The translations under genes and the position numbers were made by a program. Positions 1-9,316 of a stretch of DNA of 64,000 nt are shown here, one piece after another; positions within the stretch are counted from its first letter, which is position 1; each line of letters opens with the position of its first letter. The DNA is taken from positions 18,303 through 82,302 of the forward strand of contig NZ_SNXS01000017.1 of NCBI RefSeq assembly GCF_004362525.1, in the 5' to 3' direction. The DNA comes from Roseateles toxinivorans (GTDB lineage: Bacteria > Pseudomonadota > Gammaproteobacteria > Burkholderiales > Burkholderiaceae_C). The notes beneath the pieces are model-generated. The model made no database searches. It was not told the origin of the DNA and worked only from the letters and a program-made list of their open reading frames with translations.

Positions 1-43
1 CGCGGGGCGGGCTGTCGATCGATAGGCGGCGGGGCCGCAGGCC

Positions 44-268
44 TCAGCGGGGCGAGGTGTAGCTCTCGTACAGGTCTTCAGCAAAGGCCTCGCTGCGGTA
101 GAAGCCGGGCAGATTGTCGCTGTGGAAGGCGCTCAGCGGACCGGTGTGCGGGCGGTAGCAGGTGGGCGCCGGCCGCACCTCGCGCCAGGTGCCGCGCACG
201 GCATTGGCGCCCGCAGGGCGGCCCAGCAAGCGCTTCAGGGTGGTGCTCAGGGTTTGGCGGGACGTCAT
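44..268 (-). CDS. Small hypothetical protein (74 aa)
   Basis: I do not recognise this family. The frame could extend further upstream, but the ATG at 266-268 (MTSRQTLSTT) gives the compact start; no strong ribosome binding site is visible. The product is basic at the N-terminus and rich in Tyr, Ser and Pro later on (CYRPHTGP, FHSDNLPGFY), with no signal peptide, membrane segment or metal motif. It is divergent from nrdJ and about 200 bases from it. Codon use resembles real genes nearby. It could be a short conserved protein of unknown role; a spurious frame is also possible. Confidence 0.5.
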   Translation of the reverse strand: MTSRQTLSTTLKRLLGRPAGANAVRGTWREVRPAPTCYRPHTGPLSAFHSDNLPGFYRSEAFAEDLYESYTSPR

Positions 269-468
269 GGGGTGGCTCCGTGCGTTGACAGCGATCAATG
301 CAGTGACTGTGCCCGCTTCACGTATCAATCCCGTGTCAAGTCTGCGACCCTTGTGTGTCAAATGTTTCCACCTGTATCCACCGTGGACTTGATCTGCATC
401 CTTGCACGCCGCCCGGCTCTGGTTCACAGTGCGCCGATGCCCAGTGTGCAAACAATAGAGGAGTGTTC

Positions 469-3381
469 ATGAGCGAATCCGCCACCCGTCCCAGCCCCCC
501 GGTCGATGCCGGCAACCTGCCGCCGCAGACCATCAGCGGCGAGGTGCTGCTGGAGAAATACGCCAAGGGTGACGAGCAGCATCTGGACGCCGTGCGCCTG
601 CGCGTGGCCCGCGCCCTGGCCGTGGCCGAGGCGCCCGAGCAGCGCGCGCTGTGGGAGGCCAGGTTCCTGGACGCCCAGCGCCGCGGCTTCATCCCTGCCG
701 GGCGCATCAATTCCGCCGCCGGCACCGATCTGAGCGCCACCCTGATCAACTGCTTTGTGCAGCCGGTGGGCGACTCGATCGCCCAGTTCGAGGACGGCCA
801 CCCCGGCATCTACACCGCCCTGACCGAGGCGGCCGAGACGATGCGCCGCGGCGGCGGAGTCGGCTACGACTTCTCGCGCATCCGCCCGCGCGGCGCCTGG
901 GTGGGCAGCACGCAGAGCAGCGCCTCGGGGCCGGTCAGCTATATGCGGGTGTTCGACCGCTCCTGCGAGACGGTCGAGTCGGCCGGCTCGCGCCGCGGCG
1001 CCCAGATGGGCGTGTTGCGCTGCGACCACCCGGACATCGAGGAATTCATCCACGCCAAGGACCAGGGCGACCTGAAGAACTTCAATATCTCGGTCGGCGT
1101 GACCGACGAGTTCATGGAGGCCGTGCAGGCCGACGCGCCGATCGAGCTGGTGCACCGTGCCGAGCCCGGCGTCAAGGCCAAGGCCGATGGCGCCTACCAG
1201 CGCGGCGACGGCCAATGGGTCTACCGCAAGCTGCAGGCCCGCGAGCTGTGGGACCAGATCATGCGCTCCACCTACGACCATGCCGAACCCGGCGTGCTGT
1301 TCCTGGACCGCATCAACAAGGACAACAACCTCAGCTACTGCGAGACGATCACGGCCACCAACCCCTGCGCCGAGCAGCCCCTGCCTCCGTATGGCTGCTG
1401 CTGCCTGGGCAGCGTCGATCTGACCTTCTTCGTCGAGCATGCGTTCGAGGCCGAAGCGCGCTTCAATGACGCCGCCTTCGCCGAGGTCTGCGCCGTGGCC
1501 ACGCGCATGCTGGACAACGTGCTCGACGTCACCGTCTGGCCGCTGCCGCAGCAGCAGCAGGAGGCGGCCAACAAGCGCCGCGTGGGCCTGGGCTTCACCG
1601 GCCTCGGTGATGCGCTGATCATGCTCAATCTGCACTACGACAGCGACGCGGCGCGCTCGATGGCGCGCCACATCAGCGAGGTCATGCGCGACGCCGCCTA
1701 TGGCGCCTCGGTCGATCTGGCCAAGGAGCGCGGCCCCTTCCCGCTGTTCAATGCCGATATGTATATGAGCCGCGGCAACTTCGCCTCGCGCCTGCCCGGC
1801 CCGCTGAAGGAGCGCATTCGCGCCAGCGGCCTGCGCAACTCGCACCTGCTGTCGATCGCACCCACCGGCACCATCAGCCTGGCCTTTGCCGACAATGCCA
1901 GCAATGGCATCGAGCCGCCGTTCAGCTGGAGCTATACGCGCAAGAAGCGCATGGCCGATGGCAGCTACAAGGAGTATGCGGTCGAGGACCATGCCTGGCG
2001 TCTGTACCGCCATCTGAAGGGCAAGGACACGCCGCTGACGCCGGCCTTCGTCACCGCGCTGGAGCTCAGCGCCCATGCGCACGAGGCGATGGTCGCGGCG
2101 GTTGCGCCCTGCGTCGATACCTCGATCTCGAAGACGGTCAACGTGCCGGCCGACTATCCCTACGAGGACTTCCAGGATCTGTACCTGCACGCCTGGCGCT
2201 CCGGCCTGAAGGGCCTGGCCACCTATCGGCCCAACAGCATTCTCGGTTCGGTGCTGAGCGTGGACAGCGCGCCCAAGGTGACGCCGCAACCGCTGCTGCC
2301 CACCGATGGCACCAACCAGCGCCTGCGCCTGGAGCGCCTGCCCGCCGCGCCGGTGCTGGCCTCGCTGCGCTGGCCCAGCCGGCCCGATCTGTCGGGTGGC
2401 AATCCGGCCTGGAGCTTCATGATCCAGCACCCGCACGGCGAGTTCGCCTTGTTCGTTGGCGAGCTGCCGGCCGAGGGCCCGGGCATGGGCCTGTTCGGCG
2501 CGACCCTGCCGTTCGAGGTCTGGGTCAATGGCGCCGAGCAGCCGCGCGGCCTGGCGGCCCTGGCCAAGACTCTGTCGATGGACATGCGCGCCAATGACGC
2601 GCAATGGCTCAAGCTCAAGCTCGACGCCCTGACCACGGTGGCCGAGGAGCGCTCGTTCGACATGCCCTTCCCGCCGCACGGCGAACGCCGCCTGTTCCCC
2701 GGCGTCGTCGCCGCCACGGCTGCCGTGATCCGCTGGCGTTGCGAGCAGCTCGGGGTCTGGGCGCAGACCGGCCCGACGCCGGTACTGGATGCGATGTTCA
2801 GTCGCGACGAGCCGCGCACCGGGCCGTCGGGCACCCTGGCCTGGGCGGTCGATATCGAGAACCCGGCCACCAACGAGGCCTTCACCCTGACCCTGAAGGA
2901 GGTCAGCCTGCCGGGCCAGGAGGTGGGGGGCAACACCCGGCCCTGCGCCCTGGGTTTCTCGGGCAACTACCCGCGCGCCTACGACGGGCTGGCGCGCTTG
3001 CTGTCACTGGACATGCGTGTCGTCGACCCGGGCTGGATAGGCATGAAGCTGCGCAAGATGCTCAATGTCGGCGAACCGCTGGGCCACTTCATGGCCCCGG
3101 TGCCCGGCGAGCGCCGCCAGCAGGTCTGGCCCTCCACGGTGGCCTATGTCGCGCGGCTGATCATCCACCGCTACGCGATGCTGGGTGTGCTCGACGAGCA
3201 GGGCTTCCCGCTGCGCGAAATGGGCGTGCTGGAGAACCCGTCCCACCGCAGCGCCAAGCCCGGGGCCCAACCCGCACTGATGGCCGGCTCGCCCTGCCCG
3301 GAATGCGGCAACCACACCGTCATCCACAAGGACGGCTGCGAGTTCTGCACCGCCTGCGGGTATGTGGGGCAATGTGGTTGA
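469..3381 (+). CDS. nrdJ: Adenosylcobalamin-dependent (class II) ribonucleotide reductase
   Basis: Cytosolic enzyme that reduces ribonucleotides to deoxyribonucleotides using a B12-generated thiyl radical, so it works with or without oxygen. The 970-residue product has the class II core: LINCFVQP with the first redox Cys, the [17 protein letters not shown] stretch, the catalytic [14 protein letters not shown] loop (N-x-C-x-E) and the [20 protein letters not shown] stretch. After about residue 650 come two TSCPD-like segments and a C-terminal Cys-rich tail (CPEC, CEFC, CGYVGQC) typical of long NrdJ forms. The start at 469 is set by AGAGGAG seven bases upstream; the open frame extends further back without support. 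An 11-base palindrome TCCACCGTGGA at 377-387 lies in the leader. I see no cobalamin riboswitch there. Confidence 0.95.
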   Translation: MSESATRPSPPVDAGNLPPQTISGEVLLEKYAKGDEQHLDAVRLRVARALAVAEAPEQRALWEARFLDAQRRGFIPAGRINSAAGTDLSATLINCFVQPVGDSIAQFEDGHPGIYTALTEAAETMRRGGGVGYDFSRIRPRGAWVGSTQSSASGPVSYMRVFDRSCETVESAGSRRGAQMGVLRCDHPDIEEFIHAKDQGDLKNFNISVGVTDEFMEAVQADAPIELVHRAEPGVKAKADGAYQRGDGQWVYRKLQARELWDQIMRSTYDHAEPGVLFLDRINKDNNLSYCETITATNPCAEQPLPPYGCCCLGSVDLTFFVEHAFEAEARFNDAAFAEVCAVATRMLDNVLDVTVWPLPQQQQEAANKRRVGLGFTGLGDALIMLNLHYDSDAARSMARHISEVMRDAAYGASVDLAKERGPFPLFNADMYMSRGNFASRLPGPLKERIRASGLRNSHLLSIAPTGTISLAFADNASNGIEPPFSWSYTRKKRMADGSYKEYAVEDHAWRLYRHLKGKDTPLTPAFVTALELSAHAHEAMVAAVAPCVDTSISKTVNVPADYPYEDFQDLYLHAWRSGLKGLATYRPNSILGSVLSVDSAPKVTPQPLLPTDGTNQRLRLERLPAAPVLASLRWPSRPDLSGGNPAWSFMIQHPHGEFALFVGELPAEGPGMGLFGATLPFEVWVNGAEQPRGLAALAKTLSMDMRANDAQWLKLKLDALTTVAEERSFDMPFPPHGERRLFPGVVAATAAVIRWRCEQLGVWAQTGPTPVLDAMFSRDEPRTGPSGTLAWAVDIENPATNEAFTLTLKEVSLPGQEVGGNTRPCALGFSGNYPRAYDGLARLLSLDMRVVDPGWIGMKLRKMLNVGEPLGHFMAPVPGERRQQVWPSTVAYVARLIIHRYAMLGVLDEQGFPLREMGVLENPSHRSAKPGAQPALMAGSPCPECGNHTVIHKDGCEFCTACGYVGQCG

Positions 3382-3429
3382 GTGACTGAGACCCTTGCGT
3401 GGGCTTAGCGCCCTGTCGAGTCCGCTCCC

Positions 3430-4368
3430 TCAACCCCGCAGCAGAAACTCTATCGCGGCCGTCACCGTCGCCCCCTGAGCCTCGTTGCACTGGGCCGGGC
3501 TCGCCGTCGGGCTGTCCGGATAGACCTCGGTGGTGGTCACAAAGCGCGCGGCGGTCATCGCTCCGCACAGGCCCAGCGAGCGCTGGGGGTAGTTGATCAC
3601 GCCCGGCTGCTGCAGCGGCTCGCCGATGAGGCGGCCCTGCCCGTCGGCCTCGGCGATGCGGGTCACGCTTCGCACCGCGGCGATCAGCGCACGCTGGAAA
3701 TCGGGCACCGGCCGTTCGGTGTCGCCCACCAGATAGAAGCCATCGGGAATGGCGTGCCAGTCGAAGGCCTTGCCGTCCCGCGCCGCCTTGGCGGGGCCGA
3801 ACTCGCTGTTGTCGGTGTCGGTGGTCTCGTGCAGGTCCACGTGCAGGTCGATCCGTGCACCCTGGGCCGCCACGCAGGCCATGGCCAGCGCCGACTCGGC
3901 GGCCGGGCTGTCTGGCCTGAACTGGCGGTTCGGGTCCAGCGCGTCGGGGTTCCAGCGGTTGACGGTCTCGTAGCCCCAGGGGCTGATGCAGGGCAGGACC
4001 AGCAGATTGACGGCCGCGGCATGGCGGCCGAACTCCTGCCTGAGCCACTGCAGTGCGCCTTGCACACCGCTGGTCTCATAGCCGTGCACGCCGCCGGTGA
4101 CCAGCACCACGGGCAGATCCGGGTTCCAGCGACGGCTGCGCACGGCGTACAGCGGATAGCTTCCCAGCCCCAGGCGTGCATAGTCGAGCGTCCCGTACTG
4201 GATCAACTCGGCCGGCGCGGGCAGGCCGGCCTTGAGAGGCGCGACCACCTCCTCGGCATAGCTGCGCTGCAGCCGCTGGCGGCTCAGCCAGAGGGCCTTT
4301 TCAGCCGCGCCCCAGGGCGTGCCCGGGGTGCCGATCGGATAGGGGTGGGGCGGCTGCTGAGGGCTCAC
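3430..4368 (-). CDS. M14-family zinc carboxypeptidase-like protein
   Basis: Predicted zinc metallopeptidase or related amidohydrolase of the M14 fold (312 aa). Zinc ligands appear as H95 and E98 in GGVHGYETSG and a His of the LHVDLHETTDTD motif (H176 or H180); the catalytic Glu is in TTTEVYPDSP near the C-terminus. NPDALDPNRQFRPDSPAAES is the usual conserved substrate-site loop. A GTG at 4366-4368 is chosen because GGAAG sits six bases before it; the frame is open further upstream but would overlap the neighbouring gene. No signal peptide, so cytosolic. It starts 19 bases after the 235-aa gene and is probably the last gene of the TRAP/AroE-like operon. Substrate unknown. Confidence 0.85.
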   Translation of the reverse strand: MSPQQPPHPYPIGTPGTPWGAAEKALWLSRQRLQRSYAEEVVAPLKAGLPAPAELIQYGTLDYARLGLGSYPLYAVRSRRWNPDLPVVLVTGGVHGYETSGVQGALQWLRQEFGRHAAAVNLLVLPCISPWGYETVNRWNPDALDPNRQFRPDSPAAESALAMACVAAQGARIDLHVDLHETTDTDNSEFGPAKAARDGKAFDWHAIPDGFYLVGDTERPVPDFQRALIAAVRSVTRIAEADGQGRLIGEPLQQPGVINYPQRSLGLCGAMTAARFVTTTEVYPDSPTASPAQCNEAQGATVTAAIEFLLRG

Positions 4369-4387
4369 ACATGTCTTCCGTTTCTGC

Positions 4388-5095
4388 TCACGATGCCGCG
4401 GACGATACACCGTCCGGCGGCAGCGATTCCGCGGCAGCCAATGAGAGCCTGAGCGTGTAAGTTGCCGTGATGGCCCCGGCCGCCGCACCGGCATCTTGCA
4501 GCGCCGGCGCCGACAGCGTGGCCTCGGCAAGCCGCCGCAGCGCCAGGGCGTCGTAGCCGGTCACGATGAAGACCCAGTCTGCCGCTCGATCGGCAAGGCC
4601 GCGTATGCGCTGCTCGGTGGTCGGCGCGATGGCCGGGGTGTCGGTCTGCAGCAGCTGAGTCCCGACCAGACCCGGCTGCGTCGGAAGTCGCTGCACCAGT
4701 GAGCGCAGGTGGCTGCGCAGGCGCTCCTGCCCGCCGGCCGCAGGTGACAAGCGCACCGTGATGGCCTGGCCCGCCACGGCGCCACCCCGGCTGTCCAGCA
4801 CACGGCATGGGCTGCGCACCATGCTGCGGTGGTGCGGCATCATCTTGCGCGACCAGTCGCTGGGCGCATTCAGGCGTGCCTGGTACTCCGGCGAAACCAG
4901 CGCCTCATAGCCCGCCAGTTCGTAGATGACGAAAAAGCCCGGGCCGCCATCGGCATCGGCCCAGCGCGAGGCCCGCTGGAAGCCGGGCAGCGCCAGCCGC
5001 TCCGGGAAGTGCTCGTGAGAGTGCCAGTGCTCGAACTCGTCGCGCACCTCGGCATCGATGTCCCACCACATGGCCAATGCAGCCTGTCCGAGCAT
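4388..5095 (-). CDS. Two-part dimeric alpha/beta-barrel-like protein, unknown function (235 aa)
   Basis: No function can be assigned. The N-terminal half (WWDIDAEVRDEFEHWHSHEHFPERLALPGFQ pattern, residues about 10-100) resembles small ferredoxin-like dimeric barrel domains of the EthD/DUF4286 kind: a charged helix, then LPGFxRASRW, then a strand FFVIYEL. The C-terminal half (about 120-215) has the same general layout with weaker similarity, so the protein may hold two such folds. No signal peptide. The ATG at 5093-5095 overlaps the TGA of the dehydrogenase gene (TGATG), so translation is likely coupled and the protein probably serves the same pathway. Confidence 0.75.
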   Translation of the reverse strand: MLGQAALAMWWDIDAEVRDEFEHWHSHEHFPERLALPGFQRASRWADADGGPGFFVIYELAGYEALVSPEYQARLNAPSDWSRKMMPHHRSMVRSPCRVLDSRGGAVAGQAITVRLSPAAGGQERLRSHLRSLVQRLPTQPGLVGTQLLQTDTPAIAPTTEQRIRGLADRAADWVFIVTGYDALALRRLAEATLSAPALQDAGAAAGAITATYTLRLSLAAAESLPPDGVSSAAS

Positions 5096-5964
5096 CAGTT
5101 TCTCCGGTGTTCCAGCAGCTGCCGAAAGTGTTGTTCCATGCGCGCCGCGTCGGCCTTGAGTCCGGTAAACAGCTCGAATGCGCCCACCGCCTGGCCCACG
5201 GCCATCGTGCCGCCATCCATCGTCGGGCAGCCCAGGGCGCGGGCTGTCCTCAGCAGCTCGGTCTCGATCGGAACGTAGACGACTTCCGACACCCACAGCG
5301 AGGGCCGCAGCAGCTCGGCCGCGAGTGGCAGGCCGGGCAGCTTGGCCATGCCGGTGGGGGTGGCGTGTATCAGCCCGGTCGCGCGTTGCAGGGCTTGAGC
5401 CGCATCGCCGTGCGCACTGGCGCGAAACGGATAGCGCAGGTTCAGCGCGTCGGCCAGCGACTGGGCCCGCGCCGGGTCGGTGTCCACCAGGCGCAGCCGC
5501 GCCGCGCCCAGGCTCAGCACGGCATCGGCAATGGCCGAGCCGGCGCCACCGGCACCGAGCAGCACCACGCAGCCCAGGTCGGCCTCGGGGAGTACCCGCC
5601 GAAAGCCCCAGGCCCAACCCGAGCCGTCGGTGTTGTGGCCGACCAGCCGCCCGCCGTGCAGCACCACGGTGTTCACGGCTCCCATCGCCTGCGCCTGTGG
5701 CGACAGTTCGTCGAGCAGCGGGATCACCGCCTGCTTGCACGGATAGGTGATGTTGAGGCCGGCAAAGCCCATCGCGCGGGCGGCGGCGAGCAGGGTCGGC
5801 AAGTGTTCCGGAGTCGCTCCGCTGAGTTCCAGGTCGATCAGCTGGTAGTGCAGGCGCAGCCCGTGATGGCGCGCCTCCTCCTCGTGCAGGGCCGGGCTGA
5901 GCGAGCGCTGGATGCCGGCGCCGATCAGGCCGACGAGCAGCTTGTCGCCACCCGCCTTGCTCAC
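5095..5964 (-). CDS. AroE-like quinate/shikimate dehydrogenase, probably NAD-dependent and catabolic
   Basis: Member of the shikimate dehydrogenase family (289 aa). The substrate pocket is complete: S21 and S23 (SLSP), K77 in NITYPCK, N98 in GAVNT, D113 in HNTDGSGW and the Gln of the late GQAVGAFELFTG motif. The dinucleotide fold has GAGGAGSA, and strand 2 ends in D161 (LVDTDPARA) where biosynthetic NADP enzymes carry an NRT/Arg motif; this suggests NAD use, as in catabolic quinate/shikimate dehydrogenases. A GTG start at 5962-5964 forms a GTGA overlap with dctM. Location beside a TRAP transporter, an AroQ-like gene and an IclR regulator argues for uptake and degradation of a cyclohexane carboxylate rather than chorismate synthesis. 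Confidence 0.88.
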   Translation of the reverse strand: MSKAGGDKLLVGLIGAGIQRSLSPALHEEEARHHGLRLHYQLIDLELSGATPEHLPTLLAAARAMGFAGLNITYPCKQAVIPLLDELSPQAQAMGAVNTVVLHGGRLVGHNTDGSGWAWGFRRVLPEADLGCVVLLGAGGAGSAIADAVLSLGAARLRLVDTDPARAQSLADALNLRYPFRASAHGDAAQALQRATGLIHATPTGMAKLPGLPLAAELLRPSLWVSEVVYVPIETELLRTARALGCPTMDGGTMAVGQAVGAFELFTGLKADAARMEQHFRQLLEHRRN

Positions 5965-7262
5965 CCCCGGTACCCCATCAGCCGCGGCAGCCACAGCACC
6001 ATATCCGGCCACACTGTCACCAGTGCGAGGGCGCCCAGCATGACCAGCAGAAAGGGGAACACATCGCGCATCAGCACCGTCAGGGATACATCGGCGATGC
6101 GCATCATCATGAACAGCAGCAGGCCATAGGGCGGCGTCACCAGACCTATCATGATGTTCAGCACCGCCATCACGCCGAAGTGCACCGGGTCTATGCCCAG
6201 AGCGGTCGCGGTAGGCAGCAGCACGGGCAGCATGACCAGGATGATGGTGGACCCTTCCAGGAACATGCCCAGCACCAGCAGGATCAGGTTGACCAGCAGC
6301 AGAAAGCCCAAGGGCGAAAGATCCAGTCCCTGCATAGACTTGCTGAGGGTGGCGGGGATGTTCTCCGAGGTGATGACGTAGTTGAACACCAGTGCGCCGG
6401 CGATCAGCATGCCGATGGAGATGCTCATGCGCGCGCTGGACAGCAGCGCGTCGTAGAGGTCACGCCATCCCATGCTGCGGTACAGCCCCGCCGAGATCAG
6501 CAGCGCGTAGGCGGCGGCGATGCCGGCAGCCTCGGTGGGTGTGGTCACGCCGCTGTACATGCAACCCAGCAGGATGACCGGCAGCATCAGCGCCGGGAAG
6601 GCCTCGCGCGTGATGCGGGGCATCTCGCGCAGCGGCGTCTTGGGCTCCACCGGGAAGCCACGCCGCCGTGCCAGCACATAGATCAGCCCCATCTGCACGG
6701 CGCCCAGCAGCAGGCCCGGCAGCACGCCGGCGATGAACAGATAGCCGATCGAGGTGCCAGACACCAGGGCATACAGCACCAGCGGTATCGAGGGCGGGAG
6801 GATGGGCCCGATCACCGAGGACACGGCGCTCAACGCCGCGGCGAAGCCCGGTGTGTACTTGCCGTCCTTGGTCATCATCGCCTGCATCAGCTTGCCCGAG
6901 CCGGCGGCGTCCGCCAGGGCGGAGCCCGACATGGTGGCGAACACGATGCTCTGCAGCACATTGACCTGCGCCAGCCCGCCGGGAAAGCGGCCCACGATGG
7001 CATTGCAGAAGCGCAGCAGGCGGTCCAGGATGCTGCCGGTGCTCATGATGCTGGCGGCGAGGATGAACAGCGGTATCGCCAGCAGCAGGAAGCTGGAGTA
7101 GGTGCCGTTGAGCAATTGCTCCGCGGCCGTGCCCATGTCCATGCCCTTGAGGTAGAGGTACAGGACCGAGCCGCCAATCATTGCGTGGCCGACGGGCACG
7201 CCCAGCAGGCTGAGCGCCACGATGACGGCCAGCGCCAGCGAGAAAGGGCTGGTGAGGTTCAC
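5961..7262 (-). CDS. dctM: TRAP transporter large permease (DctM family)
   Basis: Main membrane subunit of a tripartite ATP-independent periplasmic transporter, which imports organic acids with sodium or proton co-transport. The 433-residue protein is strongly hydrophobic, with about 12 membrane segments, and has the family motifs PLFILAASIM, SGSALADAAG and PPSIPLVLYA. It overlaps dctQ upstream by four bases (ATGA) and the dehydrogenase downstream by GTGA, so the operon is tightly coupled. Length is normal for DctM. Confidence 0.95.
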   Translation of the reverse strand: MNLTSPFSLALAVIVALSLLGVPVGHAMIGGSVLYLYLKGMDMGTAAEQLLNGTYSSFLLLAIPLFILAASIMSTGSILDRLLRFCNAIVGRFPGGLAQVNVLQSIVFATMSGSALADAAGSGKLMQAMMTKDGKYTPGFAAALSAVSSVIGPILPPSIPLVLYALVSGTSIGYLFIAGVLPGLLLGAVQMGLIYVLARRRGFPVEPKTPLREMPRITREAFPALMLPVILLGCMYSGVTTPTEAAGIAAAYALLISAGLYRSMGWRDLYDALLSSARMSISIGMLIAGALVFNYVITSENIPATLSKSMQGLDLSPLGFLLLVNLILLVLGMFLEGSTIILVMLPVLLPTATALGIDPVHFGVMAVLNIMIGLVTPPYGLLLFMMMRIADVSLTVLMRDVFPFLLVMLGALALVTVWPDMVLWLPRLMGYRG

Positions 7263-7765
7263 AGCGCGGACGGCGGGGTGGGCGCGTCACCGCCCTGCGC
7301 GGCGGGGCCGCGGACCAGCTGGAGCAGGCTGCGGGCCATGACGGCGACGGCAAACACCAGGTAGATCGAGTACATCACGTCCATGCGGATACCCAGGTAG
7401 GAGCTTTTCTCGACCTTCATGAAGGTCACGTAGGCCCAGGACGCCGGCAGCGACATGCCGAACAGCACGATCAGGCTCAGCGCGCCGATGGAGCCGATCA
7501 CACGGCGCGTGCGCCGGCTCGCCCGCTCGGCAAGGAGGTCGATGCGGATCTCGTCCGCATCCTTCAAGACAAAGGCCGCGCCCCACAGCACCAGCCACAG
7601 CCAGGCCGCCAGCGACAGCTCGGTGGTCCAGCCCACCGGCCAGTTGAACAGATAGCGCAGCGCGATCTGCACGATGAAGGCGATGAAGATCACCGCGAGC
7701 AGGGCCACCGCGACCGCTTCCGCGAAGCGGTGCAGCGAGCTCATGAGCCGACGCAGCATGCCCAC
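7259..7765 (-). CDS. dctQ: TRAP transporter small permease (DctQ family)
   Basis: Small membrane subunit of the same TRAP transporter (168 aa). Four hydrophobic segments are visible, beginning with VAVALLAVIFIAFIVQIALRY; RYLFNWPVGWTTELS and WLWLVLWGAAFVLKDADEIRID match the usual DctQ core. It starts just after dctP and its TGA overlaps the dctM ATG. It is required with DctM for transport; the substrate is set by the neighbouring binding protein. Confidence 0.93.
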   Translation of the reverse strand: MGMLRRLMSSLHRFAEAVAVALLAVIFIAFIVQIALRYLFNWPVGWTTELSLAAWLWLVLWGAAFVLKDADEIRIDLLAERASRRTRRVIGSIGALSLIVLFGMSLPASWAYVTFMKVEKSSYLGIRMDVMYSIYLVFAVAVMARSLLQLVRGPAAQGGDAPTPPSAL

Positions 7766-7766
7766 C

Positions 7767-8756
7767 TCACTTCATCGCATTGATCTTGTCGAGCATGCCG
7801 GCCGGCCAGGTCTTTGCCTCGTCCGAGCCCAGATAGACCTTCTGGGCGTGCTCGCGGAAGGCCGCGATATTGGGCACATAGACCTCCAGCCCCTGCTTGC
7901 GGAAGGTCTCGGCCAGCTCGGCCTCGCGCTTCTGGTGTTCGGCCGTGCTCCAGGCAATGGCCTTGTCGGCGGCGGCCTGGAAGGCGCGCTGCCGGGCCGG
8001 CGTCATGCCCTGCCAGGTCTTCATGCTCACGGTCAGCAGGTCGAAGGCCACCAGGTGCGAGGTCAGCACGATCTGCGACATCACCTCGTAGAACTTCATG
8101 TTCTGCACATTGGGCAGCGGATTGTCCTGGCCGTCGATGGCGCCGGTCTGCAGGCCGGTGTAGGTCTCGGCATAGGCCATCGGCGTCGGGTTGGCGCCGA
8201 CCGAGCGGCCCAGCATCTGCCAGGTGTCGCCGGGCGGCATGCGCAGCTTCACGCCGGCCAGATCGGCGGGCACGTTGATGCGCTTCTTCGCCTTCAGTCC
8301 CAGATGGCGCGTGCCGAAGAAGGTCGGCCCCAGGATCTTCACCTTGACCTGGTCCTCGACCAGCTTCTTCATCTGCACGCCCGCCTCGCTGGCGAAGAAG
8401 CTGTTGAGATGGTTGGCGTCACGGAACAGATAGGCCGAGGTCAGCAGCGACCAGGCGGGCACCTGCTTGGAGATGTCCTGGGGCGAGATATTGCCCATCT
8501 CCAGGTTGTCGCGCTGCAGGGCCACCAGCTCGGTGCCCTGGCGGAACAAGGTCGAGTTCAGGTGCATCTCGAGCTTGAAGTCGGACTCGATGTCCTTGGC
8601 GAACATCTTCATCATCTCGGCGCGGATGTCCTTGTCGGAGAACACGGCGGCGAAGCGCAAGGTGGGCGGGGTCTGCGCCCAGGCCGGCAGCATGACGCCG
8701 GCCGCGAGCGTGGCGCCCGCGCCCAGCAGTGTGCGGCGATCGATCGAACGGTTCAT
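7767..8756 (-). CDS. dctP: TRAP transporter substrate-binding protein (DctP family)
   Basis: Periplasmic solute receptor of the TRAP system (329 aa). It begins with a Tat-like signal (RSIDRRTLLGAGATLAAG) and a probable cleavage after AWAQ. The DctP fold is shown by GVKLRMPPG followed by PMAYAETYTGLQTGAIDGQDNPL; the Arg of KLRMP is the usual carboxylate ligand, so an acidic substrate is likely. AAAGGAG precedes the ATG. It lies 43 bases after the AroQ-like gene and is the first transport gene of the operon. From the neighbours a quinate- or shikimate-like acid is a reasonable guess, not shown by sequence. Confidence 0.93.
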   Translation of the reverse strand: MNRSIDRRTLLGAGATLAAGVMLPAWAQTPPTLRFAAVFSDKDIRAEMMKMFAKDIESDFKLEMHLNSTLFRQGTELVALQRDNLEMGNISPQDISKQVPAWSLLTSAYLFRDANHLNSFFASEAGVQMKKLVEDQVKVKILGPTFFGTRHLGLKAKKRINVPADLAGVKLRMPPGDTWQMLGRSVGANPTPMAYAETYTGLQTGAIDGQDNPLPNVQNMKFYEVMSQIVLTSHLVAFDLLTVSMKTWQGMTPARQRAFQAAADKAIAWSTAEHQKREAELAETFRKQGLEVYVPNIAAFREHAQKVYLGSDEAKTWPAGMLDKINAMK

Positions 8757-8799
8757 GGTTGTCTCCTTTGGAATTGTGATGAGGGCGTGCGTGGATGCT

Positions 8800-9249
8800 T
8801 CAGGCCGGCGCAGCCGCGAGGCGATGGGCCAGCGCCCGGATCGCGAGCTCGTAGCCGAAGACGCCGAAGCCGCAGATCACGCCGGTGGCGGCGAGCGACA
8901 CCAGCGAGTGCTGGTAGAGCGGATCGCGCCGGTGGATATTGGTCAGGTGGACCTCGGCGATCGGCTGATCCAGGGTCTTCAGCGCATCCAGCAGCGGGAT
9001 GGACCTGAACGACAGGCCGGCCGGATTGATGGCCAGCGCCGCCGCCCGCTCACGGGCCTCCTGGATCCAGTCCACCAGCACGCCCTCGTGATTGGTCTGC
9101 CGGAACTCGCAGACCAGCCCCAGCTCGGCGGCGACACGGTGGCACAGCTGCTCGACCTGGGGCAGCGCCGTGCTGCCGTACAGATGCGGCTCGCGCACGC
9201 CCAGCAGGTTCAGGTTGGGACCGTTGAGGACGTAGATGATTGCGCTCAT
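8800..9249 (-). CDS. Type II 3-dehydroquinate dehydratase-like protein with altered substrate pocket
   Basis: 149-residue member of the AroQ family, usually a dodecameric cytosolic enzyme that dehydrates 3-dehydroquinate. The catalytic residues fall at the same numbers as in the M. tuberculosis enzyme: R19, Y24, N75 (INPAG), D88 and H101 (EVHLTNIH). But the HTS element is FRS here, so position 81 is Phe instead of His, and position 112 is Tyr (PLYQHS) instead of Arg; both are substrate ligands in typical enzymes. Start at 9247-9249 (MSAIIYVLNGPNLNLLG). First gene of the TRAP operon, divergent from iclR. A catabolic dehydratase for a related ring acid is more likely than biosynthetic AroQ. Confidence 0.85.
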   Translation of the reverse strand: MSAIIYVLNGPNLNLLGVREPHLYGSTALPQVEQLCHRVAAELGLVCEFRQTNHEGVLVDWIQEARERAAALAINPAGLSFRSIPLLDALKTLDQPIAEVHLTNIHRRDPLYQHSLVSLAATGVICGFGVFGYELAIRALAHRLAAAPA

Positions 9250-9274
9250 GCCATCGATTGTTGGCCCGCACCCA

Positions 9275-9296
9275 GAAAGTCTTTCCGTTCTGGAAA
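9275..9296. promoter_or_regulatory. Overlapping palindromes, probable IclR-family operator
   Basis: In the 67 bases between the divergent AroQ-like gene and iclR lie two overlapping perfect inverted repeats: GAAAG-T-CTTTC at 9275-9285 and TTTCC-GTTCT-GGAAA at 9282-9296. IclR-family proteins commonly bind such TTTCC/GGAAA pairs in shared divergent promoters, so autoregulation plus control of the operon is likely. Binding is inferred. Confidence 0.6.
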
Positions 9297-9316
9297 CTTG
9301 TTTCACAATACGAGAA

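Noticed and set aside
269..468. Search for a cobalamin riboswitch or NrdR box before nrdJ
   Set aside because: No B12-box or ACAC-N-TGTGT-type NrdR repeat is visible; only a small palindrome TCCACCGTGGA.
424..2679. 751-codon antisense frame over nrdJ
   Set aside because: Low-complexity shadow with no motif; nrdJ has full catalytic motifs on the other strand.
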